Positions 10,033-19,808 of a stretch of DNA of 64,000 nt are shown in pieces (the stretch's first letter is position 1; the number at the start of each line of letters is the position of its first letter). Source of the stretch: Chlorops oryzae (lineage: Eukaryota; Arthropoda; Insecta; Diptera; Chloropidae); NCBI GenBank assembly GCA_020466095.1, contig CM035808.1:1138190-1202189 (forward strand). Direction: 5' to 3'. The notes below the pieces were generated by a model. The model was not told the origin of the DNA. It did not search any database and was given only the letters and a program-made list of their open reading frames with translations. The position numbers were made by a program, and so were the translations under genes.

Positions 10033-11316
10033 TAATGGTTGGCACTGCGGCTTCGGCAGATATTTTTAGTTGTTCCTCCTTAAGGCTCTTCACCTCCTTC
10101 TAGAATAAAAATTAGCTGTTTAGTGTACATTTAGCTTACTACTTTTTATTTTAAACTTAATTTACTACTCTTTCCTTTTAAGCTTATTATCTCACACATT
10201 CACATGCCTTCCGTTATTTTCCTAGAACATTCTGTACGGCATTAATTAAAGCCAGTACTCGCGGCATGCAGAAAATATAAACACGTATATTACCGCACGC
10301 AGGTTCCTCGACCAATCGGTGACTACTTTTGATTTGTCCGCGTTAAGTTCTCCTTTCTCTCCTTCTCCCCTTCTCCCCTTCTCTCTCTCTCCTACTCTTG
10401 TTTTCCTCTTCTCTCTCTCTTTCCATCTCTCTCTCGCCCCTTCTCTCTCTCTCGCCTTCGCTGACTCTCCCCATCGACCCTTCGACCATTCGACCCTTCT
10501 CCCGGCCCCATTTTTGCTTCTACTTTTCTCCTTTTCCGCTTTTCTTTCTCATTTTCTCCTTCTCCTTCTCTCCTTCTTTCCTTCTCTCCTTCTATCCTTT
10601 TCTCCTTTTCTCCTTCACTCCTTTGCTCCCTTTCTCGTTCTCTCCTTCTCCTTTTTTCCTTCTCCTGTTCTCCTTCTCCTTTTCTCTTCCTGGTTTTCTC
10701 CTCCTTTTTCTCCGAAAATCTTGATACATGCAAAAATTAATGCAATATGCATATATGCATGTTTTTGAGAGCCCTAGTGATAACCTTACCCATGCACGCT
10801 TTTCTTAAGCGTGGTTAGCAAAGCTTTTGTCAATATGCTGGCTGGGATATTTAAAGACACATACACAATATTATATACATGTTTTGCGTTAGTGCTTACC
10901 TCTACGTCAGCCAGGCGGCGAATAAGTTCCCCTAGCTCCTTTTTAATCTTCTGAATGTCGCTTTCCACACATGCGTCCTGTAAAAGAAAAAATTTTTTTA
11001 TTAAGGAAAACTCAACCCTTAAATGAATAGCGTTGCAAAACTGCAACATGCTCTTAAAATTAACACAATCTAAATTAATTGTTAAGTTAAATCGGAATTT
11101 TTATGATGAAATGTTTCAAAATTAACAAAATTTGAAATGCACCTCCTTTTGAGTTTTTCCCCTCCTCGCCCGTGGCGCCGGCCGTAGCGGAGGTCGGGAC
11201 GCCCATGGTCCTTTTTTCAATTTTTTTCTTATGAAATTTGCCATTGCAAAGCTTTTCGCCGTGTGGCGCACAAACGGCGGCGCCGACCGACTCCGACATC
11301 CTCCATTAGCGTCCAT
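10033..11316 (-). CDS. unrecognised coiled-coil protein, three-exon 5' fragment (copy 2)
   Basis: ATG at 11316 on the minus strand opens MDANGGCRSRSAPP, a basic proline/arginine-rich region. Exon 1 (11143-11316, 58 codons) ends QKE at a weak donor GTGCAT. Exon 2 (10900-10977, 26 codons, DACVESDIQKIKKELGELIR then RLADVE) has an acceptor ending TTTTACAG and donor GTAAGC. Exon 3 (10033-10099, KEVKSLKEEQLKISAEAA then VPTI) has acceptor ATTCTAG and donor GTAAGT. All junctions keep phase. Exons 2-3 form a short heptad-like coiled coil. No downstream exon was found before the copy ends, so this is a partial gene, possibly captured with the neighbouring rolling-circle element. Function unknown. Confidence 0.4.
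10348..10715. repeat. polypyrimidine (CT-rich) tract, copy 2
   Basis: Same tract as 6378-6745 inside the second duplication copy, apparently identical over its length. Confidence 0.9.
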
Positions 11317-12247
11317 GTTATGCCTATTTTATAAAAATACATATTAACTTTATTAATTATTAAACGAATAATCATTAGTATAATCAACTTCAAGCATTGT
11401 ATAATGAACCAGGTAGCATTGTATAATCAACCACAAAGCATTGTATAATCAACCATGAAGCATTTGTATAAGAAAACCAGTAAGCTATAAGCTATAGGGA
11501 TGGGTAGTGAGTATCGAGATTCGATTATTTTCGTATTTCGAACATTTTCGGTGTATTCGACTATTCGAATAAAAAACTGATGCTATGCATTTCATTTTAT
11601 TCGATTTTTTTCGACCTTTTCAATAAAATTTCTTAGACGTTGATTTTTGATTTTTTCAAATTTTTTCAAATGAATTTTTTCATATATTTATGCTATCAAA
11701 TAGACGCTAACAAATAAAAAATGTTTAAAGAAAATGGAAAATAAGTCAACGTTTTCCAAACAACAATTAATTATCGAAGTTTTAAACAAATATTTGCAAA
11801 AATATATTTTTCATTTTAATGTTCACGACAGCACTGAACTTCACAGCTGCTAAATCCTTGGCCACACATCCGAATAATATTCCGGCAACATCATGCAACA
11901 CTCGTGTTATTTTATTGGAAAAGCGAGAGTCACAAAATGATGCCGAAATAGTCATTAAGGTAGCGTCTTTTTTAGCCGTAGGACTTTCTAGACCAAAGTA
12001 GTTGATAGCCCAACCTGTTTCTTGCTCGTGTGACCGGGTACTTAGTGCAACCATACAATGGCGGATTTAAGGGGGCCCAGGGGGACCCGGGTAATAAAAA
12101 ACGACGAACAGTTTTTTAAGGAAAAATGTCAAGGAAATCGAAGTTTTCAATTTGAGAGTTTATGATCTAAAATATTACAAACGAAAAACTAAAGTAAACT
12201 TAAAGATCTTTTATTTTCCATGAAAGTATCTATGTTTTCCGAATTTT

Positions 12248-13945
12248 CCGAATGTGCTTTAAGTGCTCTAGCTCCCAAACCACTTTCGGGCCCATTATTA
12301 AACTTATGCAGTATGTTCTTAACATTTCGGGCTTTAATACAAAAAATTTTAAAAAAAATTAAAAAAGGCTAAGTTGTTTAGATTTTGCTTTGAAATTTTT
12401 ATCTCTGATTTTACACTGAAAAAAAAATTATATTTGTGATTTTGTTCTTATTATTAAAAAATTTGTTAAATTTTCTATACAAATCACTACTATTTATTTT
12501 TGAGAAAAAAAAATTTAGTTAGAATATTTGCATTCAAACAAAACCTTATTTTCATGTGCGGCAATGTTTAGAAGCCTATATTTTCAAAACTAACGGATGT
12601 TCAGCCAAAATTTTTTGCCCCCTAATTCATATCTCATAGAGGTACAATTGAGCCGAATATGAACGATTTTCAGAACATCACCTTTTTTTCGTTGCCCGCT
12701 TCGCGTGGAATGCCCCATATGTGAAAAACTTCCTTCCGTTTAAATTCGTCCATCCATCCATGTAGTATTAACCCCAGGAACGTGGTCCCTACACATAACG
12801 CCTTTTGATTGACACTTTAATGCATACGAACGAAATTTGTGTTTCAACTCATATCAATTTTATATGAAGAATAAAAAGAAGAAAATTTCGTGCGACGCAG
12901 TCAAGCAGACCGGAAAGCGTACATGTTTTGCGGTCCTTCGCCGAACATGAACACGAAGAGCAAACAAGGACTGACAATTTCGCATTCAATTCGATTGCAT
13001 TTCCTACTAAAAAGTTATAAGCATTCTCAAATACTTACTCTGAACGAGCACGAGGCAATCCGGTGATGCGGAGTCGACGATGAAAGCTCTTTTCGCCTTC
13101 TTAAATTCACCTGGATATCGGGAGTACAACTCCTACCTCTGGCAGTCCGTCGTCCCGTCCGTCTGTTTGCTCAAAGTTTATTTGAACTGGAATATTTTTC
13201 TCACTGAAAAATTCATTACCCGAAGAGTTACCGAAATCTCTGTCTGATGTTCCGAAATGGATAATGGGAAATCTCTTTCTGATGTTCTGCAAAACGATGA
13301 TGGGAATATGACAAGACAAATGACACGACTGACAAGTGAAAATTGTTTAAAATTGTCTTTGCCCAACAGGAGGGATTGTCCTTCGACTTCAGATGAAAGT
13401 TTTTCGTTTTCTACTGGATTCTGAAAAGGATTCTGTGACACTACGACACTCCAGCTCAGTCTTCCTTTAAGTTTTTATAGTATTAAATTATATGTAGTTG
13501 TGGATCTTCTGAGAGTCGTCGTCAGCTGAACACGTCCTTTTTTCATTCTCGTTTCAATTCATTTTCAATTAGCGCTTGATAAAATTTTATTGGCCGCAAT
13601 TGAAAAATTCGTTCAATGGAAATTTTCATGCAAAGTCATCTGCAGCACAAGATGGTCTAATCGATTTGATTATGCATATCCTTCTGTGCTTATGAACGAA
13701 TAGCAGCACAATGGATTATGGACATTTGCACACATTCTAAATTGAAGATGCTCGTGTCTGTTCGTGTTCGATTTTCAATCATCATGGGGAAAAATAATGG
13801 AAAAGCAACTTTTTCGAGCATAAAAATCCTTAATTGGTTGGACAAATTTTTCTATTTCGAAATTAAAGAATATAGCCGACGACTTTGGACCGCTGGAAGG
13901 AATTTTAAACTTTTGCCTTCCTCAGTCGGCAAGACGCTTATGCGT
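12248..13945. other. no confirmed gene; one exon-like segment on the minus strand
   Basis: 12248-12700 is AT-rich and empty. 12700-13945 is more GC-balanced. On the minus strand 13039-13132 reads ELYSRYPGEFKKAKRAFIVD then SASPDCLVLVQ, and ends at a perfect donor GTAAGTAT (13038-13031). The upstream AG lacks a pyrimidine tract. I cannot name it. Confidence 0.3.
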
Positions 13946-13949
13946 TTAA

Positions 13950-14687
13950 GGGGGTCTTCTCATTGAAAACCCGTTTTTTGGACCCTTTTTAAAAAAATTC
14001 TTATTTGAAAACGCAAAGAATAATTGAAAACTTTTTTTATTTATTGTGTTACAAAAGGTTCAAAGTAAATAAAAAAAATTTTTTTGCCTCGATACGTGGG
14101 CTGTTCAAAAAGTAATGAGACTTCAAAGTTGGTGGTGAAAAAAAAGGTGCCGTCACGACGGCCACGATTCCGGGTCTCCGGTGCGTCCGAAATGGAAAAA
14201 AAAAACGGGGTTATAATCAGTATAGATGTAATTCTCGGGTGAACCTCAAGCTTAATTTTGTGATTTTTTTTTGACAAAATGGCGGCCATTCAAAAAAAAA
14301 AATTTCAATTTCGGGCTTTTTTTGTAGTTTAGTGTAAAAAAAAAAATAGTAAAAAAATTTTTAAAATTATGGTCGAGGTTCACCCGAGAATGGTGACAAT
14401 TCTGCGTCGATTCCACTTTGTTTCATGAAAATCGGTTCAGTTGAACTGGAGATATCATGGCCGCCAGTTCGAAAAACGTGGTTTCGAGATAAACGCGTTT
14501 AAAGTTTGAAGCAACGCAAAAATTACTCGTTTTAGCGCAGATCTTGCTCGACAAAGAAGGCTATATCCTCTAAACTATTTCGAACTTCAAAAAATCCTTT
14601 TAGGGGCATATTCACAACTACCCAAGCTATAAATAAATGCAAAAAAAAAAAAAGTCGAAAAAAAAGTTGCTCAATGAGAAGACCCCC
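13950..14687 (+). mobile_element. TTAA-flanked non-autonomous DNA transposon (copy 1)
   Basis: A 738-bp element bounded by TTAA at 13946-13949 and 14688-14691, with 17-bp perfect terminal inverted repeats (GGGGGTCTTCTCATTGA). It has no transposase. The TTAA target duplication suggests mobilisation by a piggyBac-type enzyme. It contains an internal inverted pair ATTCTCGGGTGAACCTC near 14231 and GAGGTTCACCCGAGAAT near 14374. A second copy lies at 24605-25337 in the opposite orientation. Confidence 0.85.
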
Positions 14688-14691
14688 TTAA

Positions 14692-15690
14692 CGGTTAAGT
14701 AGGGAATGTTTTAAGGGAGTAAATTTATTTTTTTTTTAACTTGTACGAGAAAAGAAAACAACAATAATAAAGCAAGGAAATTCACAAAACCAAAAAACAT
14801 AGACGCTCAGCGATTGTTATGAACGCTCAATTTGACGTCTGGTTCGATGAACTACAAAATCGTTTGATTGCCTTTCGATTATGCTAAGTGAAACGACGCA
14901 CGTAAACATTCGATGGCAATATTGAAATCGCCGGAATGCCGGAATGCCATCAGTCAGAGACGTTCTTCGCTTAAATATTCCGAATCTCGTGTCTTCTTCC
15001 TTTCCAGTCGATCAGTTTCAAGCGCAGCTATTGTTTTCCGACGATGAATCAAATATTGATATAAGAGCTTTAAAGAAAAGAAGAGCTTCGGCAAAAGTTT
15101 TGCTCGTCCTGTTTTGCAAAGCTCGAGCGCTTAAGGATTAGTGCCCTCCTGTCTTGCCGAGAAATTCAATTCGCAAGGAACTGCTAGCCCTGAACGAATG
15201 GTAAATTGTAAATTTCTTGCATTGAAACGTGTAAGAAGCTTATCCGTCGGCAGATATTAATTAAGCTTTGCTGCTTTTCCGCTTTCCAGCTTCTTTGAAC
15301 ATGCTTCAGCCGATGCAATCCTTTAGCGATATTTTGTTTTTCTCTCTCCCTCTCTCTCTCTCTCTCTCTTTCGATTTGATCAGGATAAAAAGTTCTTAGG
15401 AAAGCAAAGAAGAAAACGGAAGTCGCTTGTGACAAGTTTCTGCAATTTTACGCATTCCTTTTCAATTCGCGATAGTCGACTTGAAAAGTAAAATTAAATA
15501 AAATTCCTTCGACTCGTCTTTTTAAATTTTTTTTCCTTTAAGTAACGGAAATAAAGTCTTTTCAACTCTTCGGAATTCAGTGTGGCAGTATTTCCTTTAT
15601 CCGAGCGTGCATAATCTCAATGAGCAAAATCACAATAGGCATCCAAGTGACAATTTTTTTTTTTAAACTGATGAAAAGTTGTTCCAAAAG
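14692..15690. other. no recognisable gene
   Basis: Mixed AT-rich sequence with a short CT dinucleotide run at 15342-15370. Open frames at 14944-15141 (plus) and 15184-15435 (minus) show no motif. Confidence 0.5.
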
Positions 15691-16053
15691 AGTCTAGTTC
15701 CAAACTGGTCCAAAAACGACTAGTTGTCATCAGTTTTTTTGAAAAAATTTTATAGCGAAAATTCTTGGAATTTGACACTTATACTACCTATATATAATTT
15801 TTAATCGAAATCGGAAGTCATACATTTTTGGGATTTTTTTTTTTTTTGTTTTTGGTTCATAACTCACTAATCTTCCAACGTACCAGCATATTGTCGCAAT
15901 GGTAATTAACGGGTTAATGGTTACAACCTAACCGAAGAATTTTCTTCATAAATATTAAAAAACCTTTAAAAAAAAAGTACAAATTGACTTCAAGCTAGCC
16001 CCTTCCTGCCGACGTGCCTTAAACCATCAGCCTCAGAGAACACTCGAAATCAA

Positions 16054-16219
16054 TAGGGGTATTCACAAAGGCGTGTTAAAAAACTTTGGAAAGTCGGAAA
16101 ATCACAACTTCTTAAAAAAAATTTAAACTTTTTTTTGTATGCTGCACAACTTTTTAAGCAGATAAAATTTTCCGATTTTCCGACTTTAATATTTTCCGAC
16201 GCCTTTGTGAATACCCCTA
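16054..16219. mobile_element. small foldback element (MITE), 166 bp
   Basis: The ends are inverted repeats of 21 bases: TAGGGGTATTCACAAAGGCG at 16054 and its complement ending at 16219. A second inverted block AAAGTCGGAAAATC extends the arms further inward. The outermost TA on each side could be the target duplication. It has no coding capacity. Confidence 0.8.
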
Positions 16220-16300
16220 ATATATGTAAGTTTTGCCTTTTCGCTTTCTGAATTCTTTTGATCAATTCGAATTTTTACGCTAACATTTTTAAAAAATAAT

Positions 16301-16740
16301 GATTACAACTAGTCTAGTTGGGTCTAGTTCCAAACGGGTCCAAAAAGGACTAGTTGTAATAAGTTTTTTGAAAAGGTTTTAGTACCAAAATTCAAAACAT
16401 TTTTTTAAAATACTGATTACAAATAGTCTAGTTCGGGTCTAATTCCAAACTGGTCCAAAAAAGACTAGTTGTTATATGTTTTTTGAAACGGTTTCAGTAA
16501 CAAAATTCTAAACATTTTTTAAAATACTGATTACAACTAGTCTAATTTGGGTCTAGTTCCAAACTGGTCCTAAAAGGACAAGTTGTAATAAGTTTTTTGG
16601 AAAAATTTTTAGTACCAAAAATCTTAGAATTTTTCACTTATTCTATATTTTCATCGAAATCGGACCTCATGAATTTTTCAGATTTTTTTGGTTTTTGGTC
16701 CAAAACTCTTTAAACTTCTTCTTGGCCCCCCCCCCAAATT
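16301..16740. repeat. 114-bp tandem repeat with ACTAGT hairpins
   Basis: Units starting GATTACAACTAGTCTAG begin at 16301, 16415 and 16529 (period 114). Each contains GGGTCTAGTTCCAAAC, GGTCCAAAAAGGACTAGTTG and TTTAGTACCAAAATTC. ATTACAACTAGTC and GACTAGTTGTAAT within a unit are inverted copies. A diverged partial copy, with the same trailing segment ATCGAAATCGG, lies at 15690-15880. Confidence 0.8.
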
Positions 16741-18690
16741 TTTTTTCGGTTAATGTCTTATAATTGCTCAATATACCACTGTGGCAAATATAAGCGCTAC
16801 CAAAGCACTCTTTCTCTCGTCACGCCCTTGCCCCTCAAGTAGTCTGTTTACCCATTCACTTGGATTTGAGGAACATAGTCCAAATGGTCTTTAGCACTTC
16901 TCACCTTCTCGATTGTGCTATTGCGCAACAATGAACTCACATCAAGTGTATTTTGACTTTCGGTATTTTTGGCAAGGTCGCCAGAGTCACAAGTCAGCCG
17001 GCCCCTCTTTCCGCTGTGGCTACAAATAAAACAGTTACAAGTCGACTTCACCGAAGTGGAACATCGAATTAAATGACACCCAAAAAGTGTCCAAGCAGTC
17101 ATTCAACTAATGATCCACTTTGCCGCGTCCGCAGACCTCAAAACGGCAGACGCGAATGATGAAACCGAGTGCCGAGACTTCGAGCCATTGGAATATGTGT
17201 CACCAGGGCGCGCTTAAAGCGTCATCGATCGGGTTTAAGGCTTAAAGCTTATTGTAATGTTTTCTTTGTTATCGTTATCATTATCGTTATTTTTATTATT
17301 TATGGTTTTTTTGTCTTTTCGTTGTTGTTGTTGTTGTTGTTGTTGTTGTTCTTTTTGTTGCAGGTGGGTATGAGTGAATGCTACTTCTTAATGTTGCGGT
17401 TGCCCTTGACCAGATTTCGTGGAATTTCGCTGAAGTTTCTTTAAATAAATTATTTGACGCCATACTTGAAGCGTTGATTCACTGCGCCGTGAAGAAAATA
17501 GTTAAATGCGGTTACAGTGAAACCGTGTCTCATGGGCCCGTATCTCCTTTAACTAATGTCTGCTAATAAAATTATCAAACGCATTTAACTGATTTAACTT
17601 CGAACGCTTCTTCGTTCTCTTAGTCGAGACTTTGCTGTAAGACACTTTATTACTACTTACAATGAATTCAATTAAGGAATTAATTAATTTCGGGCGTCAT
17701 AGGTATACCTACCGGGTACTTCTCGGCACACCTTGCACTAATTGCATTTTGTAAACAAGCGAGATTCTGAGAAAGCAGCGCTACAACCAATATGTACATA
17801 CTTAAGCTTTAATGCAATTACGTCTCTTTTTACGAAAGAAAACAGTGGATAAATAATATTGGTTCGTTTTCATGGACTTCCATTGGAGGCAGCATCCTTA
17901 ACACTTAACATTTTAGTGGAATTTAATACTCTGATGTTGGCACAATTGCGACGATTTTTTTTTTTTTTTTTTTTTTTTCAATTACAAGGACCTTCGTTCA
18001 TTCTGCGAATGTCTTTGTTTTCTTGTCGAAGCGAATTGCGTAATCAGTCCAGATGAAAATAGGATTTTTCTAATTCAACAATATTTTTCTACTTTGTTTT
18101 CTCTTTGAGGGTCGCAGTCTCTTCAACTCGGTTTAAATCTGGGCAAATAGCACAGCCTGCGCAGTTTTTTATCAGGCCACATCGGCATAAAATTCAAAAG
18201 TTTCCACAATCACTGTTGGCGCTCGCATTATCCACGCATTTAGTCAAAGAGATATTGGGGAAAAAAAAATTGAGACAAAATCGATCTCAAGACGATCACA
18301 AATGTCAGGATCAGAGTCTGAAAATTGCTTACACAATATCGGCGCATTGCGCAGAGAGTGGGGGATCCCGGCTTAAGAGCTTCGAAAGTTTAAGTTTTCG
18401 AATATCTGATTCAACTTTTCGTTACGAAAAACAATAAATTTGTATGAAAATGTTGACATTTTGAGAGGATATCGTGGCGATAAACTTTAACCGGAACAGC
18501 AGCCAATGGGCCTTTATGCCATTTTAACTCTTTCAATAGCTTTGTTATATTTAAATTTTTCAAAAATTTTCTTATAATATTAATATGGCAAACCTGGCTT
18601 AAACTCTCCTGAAGACTATCATTCGAAATTTTAAGCCTTCAAAATGTTTAAACTAGCTTGAAGACTGTGAGCCTGAATGAGCAAAAGACT
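16741..18690. other. no recognisable gene; GTT microsatellite
   Basis: Contains a GTT trinucleotide run at 17322-17352 and a poly-T stretch near 17957-17979. Open frames at 16848-17102 (minus), 17169-17444 (plus) and 18105-18437 (plus) show no family motif or splice support. Confidence 0.5.
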
Positions 18691-18693
18691 TAT

Positions 18694-18808
18694 GCTCGAT
18701 TTCACCAAGCTATTTAAATGAAACTTATATAAAACGACCTCTCAAATTTCATATAAAAAAAGTAAATTTTCATTTAAGCTATCTTTAAATAGCTTGGTGA
18801 AATCGGGC
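18694..18808. mobile_element. small foldback element, 115 bp
   Basis: 25-base arms (GCTCGATTTCACCAAGC then TATTTAAA at 18694-18718, and the complement at 18784-18808 with one mismatch) enclose a 65-base AT-rich loop. One arm-like half (TTTTAAATAGCTTGGTGAA) also occurs alone at 4228-4250, showing the sequence is dispersed. Confidence 0.7.
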
Positions 18809-19044
18809 CTTAATAAAATAATTTAAATTCAGAAAATCACTCAATTTGAGTTAAAATTAACTGTTAACTTAACAGTGCTAGCTAAACTTGCTGTTAACAT
18901 TTCTAAGACATCGGTTCTGGTTCTTGTATTCATTAACATAAGAAAGGTGCGAGTCCGAGCTGGGTCTGTACAGAAAAAGGTGTGGGTCTGAGATAGATAT
19001 GTATTTTCAATTGCAAAAAAATGGAGAATTAAAAAATTTCTTAA

Positions 19045-19808
19045 AAATTAAATTAAATTAAATTAAATTAAATTAAATTAAATTAAATTAAATTAAATTA
19101 AATTAAATTAAATTAAATTAAATTAAATTAAATTAAATTAAATAAATTAAATTAAATTAAATTAAATTAAATTAAATAAATTAAATTAAATTAAATTAAA
19201 TTAAATTAAATTAAATTAAATTAAATTAAATTAAATTAAATTAAATTAAAATTAAATTAAATTAAATTAAATTAAATTAAATTAAAATTAAATTAAATTA
19301 AATTAAATTAAATTAAATTAAATTAAATTAAATTAAATTAAATTAAATTAAATTAAATTAAATTAAATTAAATTAAATTAAATTAAATTAAATTAAATTA
19401 AATTAAATTAAATTAAATTAAATTAAAATTAAATTAAATTAAATTAAATTAAATTAAATTAAATTAAATTAAATTAAATTAAATTAAATTAAATTAAATT
19501 AAATAATTAAATTAAATTAAATTAAATTAAATTAAATTAAATTAAATTAAATTAAATTAAATTAAATTAAATTAAATTAAATTAAATTAAATTAAATTAA
19601 ATTAAATTAAATTAAATTAAATTAAATTAAATATAAATTAAATTAAATTAAATTAAATTAAATTAAATTAAATTAAATTAAATTAAATTAAATTAAATTA
19701 AATTAAATTAAATTAAATTAAATTAAATTATAAATTAAATTAAATTAAATTAAATTAAATTAAATTAAATTAAATTAAATTAAATTAAATTAAATTAAAT
19801 TAAATAAA
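19045..19808. repeat. AATTA pentanucleotide array, about 760 bp
   Basis: An almost pure run of AATTA/TTAAA units (roughly 150 copies) with occasional 1-base register shifts at about 19141, 19250, 19287, 19427, 19504, 19632 and 19730. A short island of the same motif recurs near 20224. Confidence 0.95.

Larger units (their letters stand above)
9501..12247 (+). repeat. 2.7-kb direct duplication, copy 2
   Basis: Second copy of 5532-8217. It has an extra poly-A base near 9594, a changed exon-1 segment near 11240, an extra repeat of GCATTGTATAATCAACCA around 11390-11450, and a 30-base insertion near 12191-12220. The left edge cuts into the rolling-circle element terminus. Confidence 0.95.
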
